A program made the translations under genes and the position numbers. The notes below the pieces were generated by a model, which had not been told where the DNA came from, did no database searches, and saw only the letters and a program-made list of their open reading frames with translations. Positions 51,999 to 64,000 of a stretch of DNA of 64,000 bases are shown here, in pieces (the stretch's first letter is position 1; each line of letters opens with the position of its first letter). This DNA comes from Lycocorax pyrrhopterus obiensis (taxonomy: Eukaryota > Chordata > Aves > Passeriformes > Paradisaeidae): positions 24,362,629-24,426,628 of the forward strand of contig JACSVZ010000006.1 in assembly GCA_014706295.1 (NCBI GenBank), written 5' to 3'.

Positions 51999-54900
51999 CT
52001 AGAGAGAAAGTAGACACATAAAAAATATTTACTTACTAATTACCCTATCCCTTTATCTTTGAGTTTGCTCAATGGGAATTAATTATTACATGAGAAGTGT
52101 CCACCCTCCTTTTTCTTTTTAAATTGTGCCTGATGAATTACCAAGATGATGATTAAAAGCTTGTGTGAGGACAGATTATAAAGTCCAGACCCCTGGTAAT
52201 GATTTTACTTGTCACAGTACAACGGCAAAATATCCATTTGAAACACTGCTGTGTGCTGACAACACAAATAAATGAATAATATTGTGAACCTTTGAGTGTG
52301 ACTCCTTTAGAAATACACAATGTAAAGAGGAGACACTGTCTTCCTTGATGTAGCACAGCTTGAATAGTGCCAGGCTGAATTAGTCTTTTTTTTTTCTTAC
52401 ATAGAAAGTGCTCCCAGCCTCTATTGACACAGTACCCCAAGGGGATGGGAAATGAGGTGGAGGTAAAGCCACATTCATGGTTATCAGCTGTGTGTACAGA
52501 AACATATCACTTCCATGAAAAGTGTTCTAGAAAGGAGTACTCCCTAGGAAACTCTAGAAGGTGTTTTTCTGGAGATCACATCCAAATAACAGACTACTAT
52601 TGCTGCTAAGGTTGCCATCTCCTTCCTTCCCAGCACTACTGAGTTTGTTGTGTTGTATGCTTATTGTGCTTTAGTGTGACTCAAGGTATACCCCATTTCA
52701 GCCCAAGTGGAAAACAGAAACATTTAACATTTTTTAAATTGAGACTCAAGCATCAACCAAATGCTGCAAACTGTAGCGAAAGGAAAAGCAAAGGTATTGA
52801 GTCTCCTGTCTGTCTTTCTTACACTAAAGTTCTCTCTAATCGGAACTTATGTTACTAAATAAATACCAGGGAGATGAGCCATAGCTCAGAAAAATGGCAA
52901 AATCTATCAGTTTTAATAACATACTAAATATGTGCAAGGGACTGTATTACAAAAACCAACCAAACAAATTCTTCAGTGTCTTCCTCTTGATTTGATATTC
53001 ATTGTGAATTACAGCCTGTGTTTCAAGAAATACCAACCTATCACTCAAACATTTCAAATGCTGAAAAATCCAGCCCTCTCTCTATGTAAACTGGTCTAAA
53101 AATTAGTTCAGTTAAAAAAAGGGCATACCTTACGTTTAATCTGAGTATATACTGATTTGATACTGCTACAGTTTTGCTAGATTAGCAAAGTTGTCTCTTG
53201 TGCAATGATGTAGTAAGTAAAACACATTTCACACACCTTATGTTACCAAGTTATGATCACTCAAATTACTTTTTAATATTATTGTCAATTAGCTCAACAG
53301 ACTTACCTTCCCAGGCTATCAACCAGACTAAGAGGTGCAAGGAAAGGAACTAGACTGTTTTCCTTACTAGATTACCGTTCAAGACATTAAATTAGAAATG
53401 TCCATTCTTTCTTCAGTGACTATATACTTACATATGAAGCTGAACCACTGTTTAAGCTGGAGAGACTAATGGTTTATCTCACCTTTCTGTTCCCCTCTAG
53501 TCTGGTGGTTAAAGCATATGGTGAAAGCTTGGCTTTTCTAAGTTGGAAAAGGAAAATAAACCTACTTTTTCCACACCCACAGAGGAATGCTAACTGGAAA
53601 ATCTACAGGGTAAGATGATAGGCAGGGGAAACTGCTTCTGTGGCCATGTTTTGAATGAAAAGATGGAATGAGACTTCCTTGTAAGAAAAAAATGAGGTAC
53701 CAATTCCAGGAAGGTAGTTGGCATCTGCTGACTGAATCAAGAATGGAGAGGCTGAAGTACTGAGACACATCTTACTCTCAGTGCTTTCCTAAGCTAACTC
53801 TCTGGGGACTTTTTTCCATCCTGCTTGCTCCTCTATGCTGTGTAGGAGCCTTCTTTTTCAGTTCAGAGCTGTAAACTGTTTAAGTGACAACACTAAAAAA
53901 AAAATCAGGGACTGAAATCCAAACTGCAAGAATACAGAGAATGAATAAATAAATCAGTATGTTCATGTAAGACTGGAGGCCAAGGAGGTGGAAGACCATG
54001 GATACACTTAGATACAGTTATCAGCTGTATCTCCTTTGCAATACATCTGTGAAATCCTTATTAATGTGAGTTGAAATCATCAAATTTCTATGAAATGTTT
54101 GACAGGGGTTATTTTCTAATAAAAATATTTTATTAAAAACATTAGCATGCCTATTATAGCATTCTTGGTACCATCATTCTTTGCTTGTGTTCCAGAGTGG
54201 AATGTTCAGGTTTCTTAAACACTAAGCAGCGAAAATACTACCTCAAAGTTTTACAAGAACATGAAGTATGCACATGTCTTAGCTGATGTATAATGAAGTT
54301 TCAACTGCACAGATCTGATTGCTGGTAAAGAAAATACACAATACATAGGAAATACACTTGAGAAAAGTGCTTTCAGCTATTCAGGTATTAAATTCTGCTC
54401 TTTTTCTATAATTGAAATACTGTGGGCTCTCTATTATGAATCACCCTATTGTCATTCAAAAGCATATTTAAATATCTACATGTGGAGCCAAGAAAACATG
54501 GTTTCATAATTAACCAATGTTAGATCGCAGTAACTAAATGCCTGTGCTCATTATGTGTACCTATATGGACAAGAAGAATATTAACTATTTTTGAGCATGA
54601 AATGTATACCTTTACAGGCAATTAAACACAGTTATAGAAAAAAAATTACTACTTTATGTATTCCTGACCAACCACTTACCAGGTCTAAAAATAATTTCTC
54701 AGTGAACTGAATTAAAACCAATGATTTTATGAAGCAGCATTTGAAGTATATATCTCTAAAGATGTTTCCACAGGTTTGGGCTGTTATTCATGTTATTGTT
54801 AGTCCACGTAAGATTCAACACAGTAATAATATTTTTGCAGTAAGTATTAATACTGTTGTTTCTGCTTAAGCATTTTATATAAGTTATCCAAAAAACCCTT

Positions 54901-57900
54901 TCTGAACAATAGTTCATACAAAAAAAAAGTATCCTTTTACCTTAGTCACTTCAATTTTAAATAGAAATGGCTTAGTGGCATTTCAATTTTATGTCTCTAA
55001 TGATAGAAATTGTACTTTTTGTGGCACAAATTTGTTAATATACCAAAGCTGCTCTATTATTTATGCTATCAAGGGACCCTCAAGTCAGTAGTATTCCAAT
55101 ATGAAAGTTCATTTTCTGTTGGAAAAGTAGCTGTGCAAAATTTGCACATTCTTACTCAAGATATATTCTTACTTAACTGAAAAATATATGGGACAAAACA
55201 ATTTTAATGTGTTGCTTACAGAAGAACCAAATAAAGTATTTTTGCATAGTTTTGGTGAAAAAGCTCATTAAACATCCTTACACATACTGAAACAGCAAGA
55301 TACAATAGCAATGCTCTTCCTGAGCCTTCAATGAAAACAGTTTAAAAACCTTTTCAAAGCATCACGGTAAAAATACACGGGACGGCAGATTTTAAGACTG
55401 TATTATCATGTCCTACTTTTAAAGCACATTCTAAAGTACAATAAAAGTGTTTTAGGAGCAATATTTAAAATTATTTCAATGTCAATGCCAATTTTATGCT
55501 GATTTTCAGAAAACAGCCAAAAGTACAATTTTATAATTTAAATAGAAAATTCCCATCCTAAGAATCTTTGACAGGAAAACACCAAAAGAGCAAAGCCTTA
55601 CAATATTAGTTGTAATTAAATGCACTCAATATGATGTCAACACAGTTCTAAAAAATGTGCAACAAATACATTCTAGCTGAAAAAAACAGCAATAAAAATT
55701 AACAATATCATACTTCATAGAATCACAGAATGGTTGGGGCTGAAAGGGACTTTAAGGATCATCCTAGTTCCAACCCCACTTCCACTAAATCACGTTGCTC
55801 AGTCCCATCCATCCTTGAACACTTCCACATCTACAACTTCTGTGAGCAACCTGTTCCAGTGCTTCATCACCCTCACAGTAAAGAATTTCCTTTTAATATC
55901 TAAACTAAACCCACCCTCTTTCAGTCCTATCATGACACGCCCTTATACAATCTCCTGGCTTTCTTGTAGGCCCTCTTCTCAGTAAACATTCAGATACTGA
56001 TTGATTACAACACCTATCCAACAGAAGAATCCTGACCTGTTATCTGTGGAAGCTGAGACTTTTATTTTGTGTTGTAGTATTTCTAAGATGGGAGTGGACG
56101 GAGTGGAAAAGTTTCTGAGTTATCTTTCTCAGTATTTCCCAGTTACCTTTTAATCAAGCAGTGATTTATATCTTCTTAGGTTATTTTGGCATTTCAGGAG
56201 AACAAATCCCTTTTTCTGTTACAACAGAAAAAGGTACTCCCAGAGGTATACACACCAGAATAAAAAAGTCTCATGTACATATCTTAAACAGATGTAGAGG
56301 ACATTCCTCGCCCATTTAACTACTTACTCTACACTGGTAACTAGTTAATCCAGGCTTTTGCAATTTAGGAGACTCAAAAATGCTTACAAAAGTTGTATCA
56401 AATTTTTGTAGATGCAAATAAGCCACTTCATCAGACCATTTCTTTAACACTGAATACTTTCTCTATAAAAGGTAAAGTTTTGGCCCTATTACCTGAATTT
56501 AAATACATTAAAAAATAATGGATGGAATAAAACCTTAAGAGATTGAGTTGTGTAACATCCATAGATTTGCATATAAGGTGGATGCTCATATCCTTCAGAA
56601 ATGCTGTTCTAAAAGTAACTTTGTGGAGAAGGAATAGATCTAAGAAAGACATTCTGGCAGATAACTAAAAAGCTTTCATGGAGCCCTCATGACTACTTAA
56701 CTGTGGGATAAAAAGATAATTACAAAACCGATGGTGAAAACAGCAAGTTCATTTTACTTATGTAAGAAGGGATTTGGAAGACATGCTGTGTGCAGAATGA
56801 GGGAAAAGCATCCTGCCTAGACAACTGAAGTTCAAGTAGCTGAATTGGGAATACAAGACAAGTCTGGTATACAAGACAAGGAATGCAAGTATGAAATACT
56901 AAAAAGGTAGATGTTCTACAAGACGTTCCACAAGATGTTCCCCTTTTAGCACCATCCAGTACTAATGTCTGCTTTCTTTTCTGCAACTCATTCTTCTACA
57001 GCTTTTTCTCTTTGCAAAAGAGCACAGAGCATGTATTGCTTCTGGCTCAAAGCTCAGCACACTGATAGATGAGTTGGTTAATTTGGAGGAAGATCTTGCC
57101 CTCAATCTGTTTGAATGACCACTGCCACTGGAGAAAAGCATCTGTAACAATCAATTTACATCACCTTCACAAGCAAGAGAACTTACTCTTGCAAGCACTA
57201 GTTAGGTCTTGCAGTGACGAAGGGAAAGTAAGCTCTAAGCAGGAATTGCCACCAGCCAGAGGGTTCTGCAGTACTTCCAGTGTGAAGCTGCTGCTACAAA
57301 GACAGCACACAGAGCCTGATAGGAGACTGTATGCAGGTATCTCCTCTTTCATAGCCCACCACACCAGACTAGGTGTTCCATAGGTTGGGATAACCTTCCA
57401 GGCCTCTTGGCACCTCCCCTGTTCCTTGTTACCAGGGAAGATGAATCCAACTAGAGACAAAACATTCTTGTGAAAGCTCTTACACAAGCTGGACACTCGC
57501 CCATTAAAAATGGTGGTTATCACCTTGGTATCTGATGTCATCTGATCTCATCCTGGTAAATCCTAGTAAGCTGATTCCCACTGAACTGGAGGAGGGATGT
57601 AATAAGATTGAAGGGAAAGGGAACTAAAGCATCTTATAAAGTACTTTCTGAAAATTCCACCTATAGTAAAAGAAGTGGCTGTGTTTTTTCTGGTCTCTTT
57701 CTGTGCATAGCTTGGTAGGAAAAAAGCCTTCTTGGCTAAGCTTTTTGCCATGAAGATACTAAAAGAGAACAGCCGTCCAAAGAAAAGAAAGAACAGGAAA
57801 ATCAAGTATCAGCAGTTTTGGCTTTTTTTTTAGACTTCACAAAACTCATGAAAATGAAGACAAGAAAAGAAAGCTCTAGTTCAGCCAAATGGCGCTAATG

Positions 57901-58669
57901 AATTGGAAGGGGGGCAGAGGGGGATTTTGTCATCTCATACATTCAGTGAGTGCTTGCTACAAGTTCAGTTGGGGTTAAAAAGTCCGAAATATTTTAGTAA
58001 GTGCACACCTTTACATGTAGAAAATGTCCAGTTGCTCAGTTTTACCTTCTCCCTTTTCAAATTATCTGCCTGGTCCATGAAGGAGGATGTAACAAGGGAA
58101 TTCCTGTGGAGGCTTAAGTTAAAAATTTTTCTTACCTCATATAGGTTAATCAAATTAGTTTGCTTTGGACTGGCATTGAATACAAAGCCAGCTTGTTATA
58201 TTCAATTGCAGAAAATCCTAGACAGATTTTTTCTGTTTGTCCCTATGCTACTGAGCAGATTTTAAAGAATTTAGTTTTTGGTTTTTGTGCTTAGGCCCTG
58301 TTTGTGGCTATACTAGAAAATGATGCAGGTTTAAACTCATTTTGTTCCAACCTATTTTCTTCTTATTTTGTTTGTGAATTGTTAATACAGGCAAAAGTGA
58401 CAGAATTAAAATTGTACCTCAAGTTTGTTCTACACATAAGAACCAGAAACCAGTCAGCTACAAAGAAATACATCAGCTAAAGCTTGTGGTAAAAACCTAT
58501 ACGTAAGCATATGAAAAAACCCATAGGCTCAGTAGACCTGAAGGTCCTTCACAGATGCCTTTCATTTGTACAGCTTTTGAAAAATAACCTTTTGTCTTTG
58601 ATACATGTATAAAGCTTAAAATATTTAGCATTTTTTTTTTAGACAATGTTCTACAGATTTTTAACGTAC
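51999..58669 (-). other. ATP8A1: ATP8A1 intron holding a CR1 insertion
   Basis: A 6.67-kb intron between the two tail exons. Apart from the CR1 fragment at 55716-56002 it shows no recognised element. Plus-strand and minus-strand frames up to 124 codons (57069-57541, 57903-58265) have no motifs and no splice support. Short direct repeats (ATACAAGACAAG, twice within about 56850-56881) suggest a small local duplication. Confidence 0.85.
55716..56002 (-). mobile_element. CR1 LINE, 3' end, inside an ATP8A1 intron
   Basis: On the + strand it starts CATAGAATCACAGAATGGTT, the reversed CR1 terminus, then runs through the reversed tail and ORF end (CCTGTTCCAGTGCTTCATCA, CTCACAGTAAAGAATTTCCT, CCTCTTCTCAGTAAACATTC). 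The element is therefore in the same orientation as ATP8A1. It lies between the two tail exons, away from splice sites, and is 5'-truncated near 56000. Confidence 0.93.
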
Positions 58670-58762
58670 CTCTTGCCATGCACAACTGCCCCAGGATCCT
58701 CAGACTTTGCTTCCAACTCCTGAACTTCATCTACTAGTGTCTTGTAAGTAGCTCTCTTTACT
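58670..58762 (-). CDS. ATP8A1: ATP8A1 coding exon (start of the cytosolic C-terminal tail)
   Basis: Minus-strand translation, after the base A that completes valine from the previous exon, reads VKRATYKTLVDEVQELEAKS then EDPGAVVHGK, and ends with AG, the first two bases of serine. This matches the part of ATP8A1 that leaves the last membrane span and enters the regulatory tail. It is bounded by acceptor CTTACAG (CT at plus 58763-58764) and donor AAGAG|GTACGT. The length is 93 bp. Some substitutions (RATYK against mammalian RTAFK, VHGK against VLGK as I remember it) are conservative. Phase at both ends agrees with the neighbouring exons. Confidence 0.97.
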
Positions 58763-59165
58763 CTGTAAGTACATACAAAATACTGCCAGACTTACTCTTC
58801 TTGAAAGTAGAACAACAGATAGTTTTAACACTTACATAAATATTCAATTTATAAATCCATTTCCCCAGACTTAAAACTAAGCTTTACAAGGAGAAATATA
58901 AAAAAACAAATCTAAAGAATGAATTTTATCAGCAGTTCTTGCAAATTAGAAACAAAAATATTTATTAATACAACACTACAATTATTAAAACATTTAAAAT
59001 ACTACTAAATTTTGTAATAAGGTTTTTCAAAAACAAAGACAGTAAAAAATGATTTTATATAATCACCAGAATTGATCTTAATTTGTTTTTTATTATATTA
59101 GCACTTAGAATACACATTCAGAAGTCAGTACTTCCTTCTGTGAACCCCGGCATTTTTGTACTCAC
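58763..59165 (-). other. ATP8A1: ATP8A1 intron
   Basis: A 403-bp intron, AT-rich, donor GT|GTGAGT and acceptor TTACAG. Nothing else recognised. Confidence 0.93.
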
Positions 59166-59254
59166 ACTTTGTATACTATATCAAGAAGTAAAGCTGTCAT
59201 AGGAATACACAGGAGTCCCATCCAAAACACTCCAGAGCTGAACATCATAGCTGC
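59166..59254 (-). CDS. ATP8A1: ATP8A1 coding exon (last transmembrane span)
   Basis: Minus-strand translation AAMMFSSGVFWMGLLCIPMT then ALLLDIVYK, ending GT (first bases of valine). The hydrophobic stretch from about FSSGVFW to LLLDIVY is the tenth and last membrane span of the flippase. It begins in phase 0 after the acceptor CTCTTCAG (CT at plus 59255-59256) and ends at donor AAAGT|GTGAGT. The length is 89 bp. The preceding exon, expected to encode the loop before this span, is not found in the window. Confidence 0.97.
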
Positions 59255-62200
59255 CTGAAGAGAAAATGCACAAAACGCGATGTCATGACAAGAACTAGAA
59301 AAGATTTTAGAAATATCACGTAGTTAGCTGAGGCTATCAAAAGCAAATTAAAATGAACCATTCTAGTCTAAGGTGAAACAGAACTTGAACTCCTTTCTAA
59401 AATCGCCTGAGCTGCAATATAAATCCAGTAAATAGTGAGCACTATTTCATGTCGAGAGGCTGGGAGAAAGATACACAGCTTAGCTCTTTGCATGGGGGAA
59501 TCACCCATCCACAATGCTGCTCTATACCACTATGTTGATTACAGGCATTTCCATTAAAATCAGATTTACCAAAAATCCACCCTTTCCCAACTTTGTCAAT
59601 ACATTATGAGCACAGTTTTCCAGTTTGCAATCGACTCTAACAGGATGTAATGGTTTCTGACCCTTCATATGGATACTGGACACTGTTACAATCATTCTGC
59701 AATATAACTTGGACCAAAGTTAGCTCCCACAGAACTCGCTGTACCACTGCCACAGACTCCTGTTAAACAGACTGCTAAAAAATGAGAAATAAGGAAACAA
59801 CTATTTATGTAATTATGAAAGTATGCAACATATTGTTAAATGAAGATCTAGCACATTAATGCATGGTGAAATATTTGAAAACCCTGTAATTGTTTTTATC
59901 TGTGTATTTGTTTTTTCTATACACCACTATATGTTATACATAGGAATTTCTTCTGTTCATAACTTGGTCTGTAGAAATACTAAAAACTAAAACATACTGA
60001 ATGGCCAAAATAAGCATCACAATATATGGACATCAAAGGAAAAAAGTCTTTACCCTTGTAATTCACGCTCAAATGTCTACATCAATAATATTATGGATGC
60101 AAGGAGTACGATAAATACTTACTGAAGCACGTTACTAGAAGTTTGATTGCAGTCAGCATTAGAAATACTTTTATAATGTAATTAGATTGTAGAGAGGTTG
60201 AAAGTAAAAAGACTCCACAACAATATCCTTTCAAATCGTTTGTTTCATGACTTGGAGACTAATTTCTTTCAAAGGTTAAGCCCCAGTATGTGAAATAAAT
60301 AAGCTGAAATTTTACTAGTTTTAATTAGCAGAGCAAGCTTGCAGTAGGTATCTTGCAGTAGCTGAAGTCTAATTTCTCAACATGCATACATGAACATTTT
60401 AGAATTATACTCAATATGTCGATATATCAAAACAGAAGTGAATTATTTTCAGAAAAGAACGCTAATTCTCGTATAAGCAAAAAGTTCTATTTACCTTGGT
60501 TTTGTATCCAAATCCCTAATGACACTGATTCTTTGGAAAGCACTAGAACATATTTTAACTAAAAATTTGGTAAACTTCCTATGGCTATGTTAAAAGGACA
60601 TAGATTTTGCCCTGAGATTCTACTAACTATTTCTGCCAACAGCTGCCAGCAAAGGTGTAAACACTGAGCAGTGGCAGGTTCAAAATAAAACAATGCATTC
60701 TCAAAGGAAAAAAAAAAAGAATATTTTGTATCAGGAAGTGAAGGAGTGAAGGAAATGTATTAGTGAAGAAAATGCATTAGCAGTCACTTTATAAGCAAAA
60801 CCTGACTTTTGACATACTTGATGAAATACTCATTTTCTAGAACAGGAGCTAATAGGAAATGTCTATCACAAATGCATTTTGCAAGACATTTTATAATTAA
60901 GTAGCAATTAGATAGACGGTTCCCTTAAAATCAAGAAAAAAGTACAAAAATACAACTTGAACTAATTACGATTGTTACTTCCTATTATTAACAACATTTT
61001 TTAATTTATAAGGACATAGCAAAGAGCTGTCCTTGTGTTAGCCACCCGGTATTAAATGTTTGCTGGTGAAACAGCAAAAGTGATAATGTAGGTCTTAGGA
61101 TGTTAATTCTGACCATTGTAATGCTAACTATGAATGAAGGAACAACTGGCGCCTACTATTCACTCCATCCAGCCTTTGGCTTTACAAATGAACAACATGA
61201 ATTGAGGTAAAAAAAAAAGTTTTTCTGCGTCATATTTGAAAGCCTGTCAGATTTTTTTTCTTTTTACAGAGTTAATCCAAACCTAAAAGATTTAAAGCCG
61301 ACATTCGCGTTAAAGACAGAGGCCCTCTTTGTATTTTTTGGACGAAGAGGGGAAAAAATAAAATCCCACAGAGGTATTTCCTTCCTTTCTGTACAAGAAA
61401 GCTCCCCCCTCACTCTGTAGAAAACATTTTTGTCTCTAACTTTTCACATCTCTCTACACATAGGCAGGTCATCTGGGAAATGGCAAACCAATCCTTTTCA
61501 GACAATGGCACTAACAGGAGCAGCCTGTTCTGGGGACAGACTCTGGCTGCCTCTGTTTGTGGTTTACAAATTGTTCCTAATGTGAGAGATTTGTGGTCTA
61601 TGCCAAGTCTTCCCCCTTTAGGCCTTGTGAAACCAAATGGAATCTGCCACAAAAGTGGCTCCCAGGGGAATTCAGAAGTAATCCAAAATGAGAGCTGGGA
61701 AGCCCAGTTAATTGTAGGACTTGCAAATCCTGCAGGGAAGATAAATAATTTGTTCTATGTGTAGCTCATGCCCAATATCAAGACTTTCTAAAATAAATTA
61801 ACATTGTTTTTTAAGTTTAGATTTTTATATAGGCTCTCATTTTTCAAAAAAGAAAAAAAATCTGAGAAAGACTCCTTTTCATGACTTAGTGGCAGATAAG
61901 AAATCCTGGCTGCAAAACATTTTTAATGCACTGCTGAAGATGTAGTGTTAGGAAATTACATGTCAGAATGAACAGAGAATATTTGCCTTTTCCTCATGAA
62001 ATGATCTGCCAAAACAGCTGGCTCAGATTTTAAAAAGCCTTTTAAAAATAAGAAGAGAAAAGATGAAAACAGTGGTAAAATTCTTGCTGCAGAAAAGCTT
62101 ACCCTTTTCAGTTTATCTGTTTCAGGTATCATCTAGGTACATATCTTCTTCCTATAAACTACAAAGCTATGAGATACCTCAACAGCATCAAACTAGCAAA

Positions 62201-63785
62201 AGTTTCCTCTCAACCTACAGAAAAAACTTCATTAGTAGTAGTTATGTGCATGTGTTTGCCTTCAGATGTGCCAAAGTACTTACTGTCGTAGTACTAAACC
62301 AGACCTGCATTAACTTCCCGTGCAATGAAGTTCCTACAAGTAAGTTCTTTGCTATGTAGAGTTCAAAAAACATCTTTTAGCTACTTTTAATTAAGGACTG
62401 TGTTCCTCAGAATTAAATTAATTAATTAATTAAAGAATTAAGTCCCCCTCTATTAGGATTACTGGTTATTAGGTATATTAACCAAGACAGATGACTGGAA
62501 GGAAAAAAGGTAAATTGGGCAGTTCAAAGACCAGCTCTGCTGTTCTTGTTCGAGAGAATGAGAATGTAACTATTAAATATGGAGAAGGATCATTAAAGTA
62601 TATCTGGGAATAGCAGATTCTGGCTCACAAATAAATGTCTACCACTAGCCTGAGTACAATTAAACTGTGAAGGTTTGAGGAGTCAAAACGGAAACTACCT
62701 ATCAGGAATTAAACGGAAAAAGAAAAACCCCTTAGACAAATACTTTTGATTCCTGAAGTGAAAGACAAAAAGCAAACTTTCAATAATTAAATAGTTAAAA
62801 TATGTTAGTATCAGAATGGTAACATAATTTTAGGCTCTCAGGTGAGGACAGATGACCAAAAATGGATATGTTTTACAGGAGGAATTCTGATTAACTTAAA
62901 AAAAATCATCAATAAATCACTGAATTTTTTTGAAGTAATAATATTGTCCACAAATGTAGACTGAAACGTTTTATTTCTCTAAACAAGAGGTTCACATAGG
63001 TATGGAAAGGAAGACACATACAGATCACTGATTATTGTTTTGCAAAGACTCACAGGTCTGAAAAGACAAACTGGGAAAACTTGGAAAGGAGATGAAAATG
63101 TGCTAAAACTGTAGGATAATGCCTGTAGGGGCCTTCTGCTGAGAATGGGCTTTAGAAATATTTTGGACTATGAAGGAAAAGCCTAACTTTTATTGTTGAA
63201 CTATTTCAAAGTTCTTGAAAACTGTACTTCAAATATGCTCTATAAGCAAGGAATAAACCCTTGTGGAAAATTTAGTACATCAGTTATTCCCCATGAAATG
63301 AAGACACAGAATCTGGATAATATTTTAATCCACATTGGTAAAAAGCAGTGCAACAGGAAAAAAAAAAAAAGAGAAATAAATTACAGCACAACTACCCTAG
63401 ATATTAGCCATTGAAGAATGACTATATCCCACAAATTTTGTGATAATGAAGTGAGAATTGACAGACTTTGGTATTTGCTTACCATACAGAGCTCAAACCA
63501 ATCTTTAGAAACAGAGATTGCCAACTCAGTTATCTGCCACGTTCCCTTCAAAGCATGGCACAAGAATTCTCTTGTTTTGAAGAATTTAGAGAAATCATTA
63601 CTTCACAAATTTTAGGGGCATTATTTATAACTCTCCCTGCTAACATTGAGGAGAAATCCCAGAGCAATTTTTCTTAAATATACAACCATTTAAATTTATT
63701 ATGCTGTATTCTGCAAAAGTTATTAAACTAACACTCAGCTGTTTTTTAAAAATGCAAGAGACAAGTATCCATTAATAGCACCTTT
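59255..63785 (-). other. ATP8A1: ATP8A1 intron (5' end outside the window)
   Basis: No further ATP8A1 exon could be recognised. The frame 61410-61652 / 61480-61764 overlaps on both strands and matches nothing. A (TTAA)n run lies at 62411-62433. The rest is ordinary AT-rich intronic sequence. Confidence 0.75.
62411..62433. repeat. (ATTA)n microsatellite
   Basis: About five tandem ATTA units within the ATP8A1 intron. Confidence 0.85.
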
Positions 63786-64000
63786 TACAGCTGGAGGGAC
63801 AACACAGCAGGGTGCAAAAGCTGTAAGATCCTCCTAGAGAAGCTGTTGATGTATGGGCTGGATGAACAGACTGTGAGATACACTGAAAACTGACTGACTG
63901 GCAGTTGGTGATCAGTGGCCGTCTGGCTGGAGGCCAGCAACTGAAAGTGTACCCCAGGGGTCAACACTGGGTCCAGTTCCATTTAACATCTTCATTAAAG
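63786..64000 (+). mobile_element. CR1 LINE reverse-transcriptase fragment, running off the window
   Basis: Plus-strand translation shows degenerate CR1 reverse-transcriptase words: KLLMYGLDEQTVRYTEN, then an in-frame TGA where the family has tryptophan, then LTG, and in the next frame SVPQGSTLGPVPFNIFIK at the very end. At least one frameshift and one stop show the copy is dead. It is opposite in orientation to ATP8A1 and sits in its intron. Its 3' part lies beyond the window. Confidence 0.88.

Larger units (their letters stand above)
47085..64000 (-). other. ATP8A1: ATP8A1, 3' part of the gene (four last coding exons, introns, 3' UTR)
   Basis: Phospholipid-transporting ATPase IA, a P4-type ATPase that, with its CDC50 partner, moves phosphatidylserine to the cytosolic leaflet of endosomal, Golgi-derived and plasma membranes. 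The window holds only the C-terminal end: the last membrane span and the cytosolic tail, in four small exons. All introns are GT-AG and phases match. No further exon was found between 59255 and 64000, so the next upstream exon lies beyond the window. The catalytic DKTGT motif and the nucleotide-binding domain are therefore not in view. The gene runs tail to tail with SHISA3, the order known from mammals. Confidence 0.93.

Noticed and set aside
57167..57541. 124-codon minus-strand frame in the same orientation as ATP8A1
   Set aside because: It does not match the ATP8A1 tail, and the flanking exons are already in phase without it.
59255..63785. Search for the ATP8A1 exon just before the last membrane span
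   Set aside because: No stretch with the expected hydrophobic/loop peptide and splice sites was found, so it must lie outside the window.

Overview
This is vertebrate, almost certainly bird, nuclear DNA. The evidence is intron-containing genes with GT-AG splice sites, several pieces of CR1 (the dominant avian LINE) ending in the typical ATTCTATGAT-like tail, avian-type ERV LTR remnants, and the SHISA3-ATP8A1 gene order known from amniotes. There is no operon-like or prokaryotic structure.

Layout: (1) 1-40390 is a gene-poor, AT-rich intergenic stretch. It holds CR1 fragments (about 1961-2667, 6978-7043, 11261-11415, 16795-17160, 33445-33690), one well-delimited solo LTR with a 5-bp target duplication (3627-4207), a second, internally shortened LTR (17627-17775), a probable LTR end near 23.6-23.85 kb, and an isolated CpG-rich block (17180-17520) with a CTCF-like motif. 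No coding exon could be supported in these 40 kb. (2) 40395-42499+ is the complete two-exon SHISA3 gene on the + strand. Its first exon sits in a CpG island, the intron is 871 bp, the protein is 248 aa, and the 3' UTR probably extends to about 43.43 kb. (3) 42.5-47.1 kb is the 3' UTR of SHISA3 followed by intergenic DNA. (4) About 47.1-64 kb is the 3' end of ATP8A1 on the - strand. It has four terminal coding exons (59166-59254, 58670-58762, 51907-51998, 51474-51571), each bounded by GT-AG sites in compatible phase, and a long AT-rich 3' UTR. (5) 63786-64000 is a degenerate CR1 reverse-transcriptase fragment, apparently inside an ATP8A1 intron, running off the right edge.

The two genes converge tail to tail. 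SHISA3 encodes a small type I membrane protein known to restrain Wnt and FGF receptor maturation. ATP8A1 encodes a P4-ATPase that flips phosphatidylserine. They are neighbours by conserved synteny, and nothing in the sequence suggests a shared pathway. I found no convincing novel system. The points most worth checking are the orphan CpG island with its CTCF-like site, a second CTCF-like site at 32.79 kb, the octamer-rich AT block near 18.8 kb, and the small exons that simple ORF finding misses.
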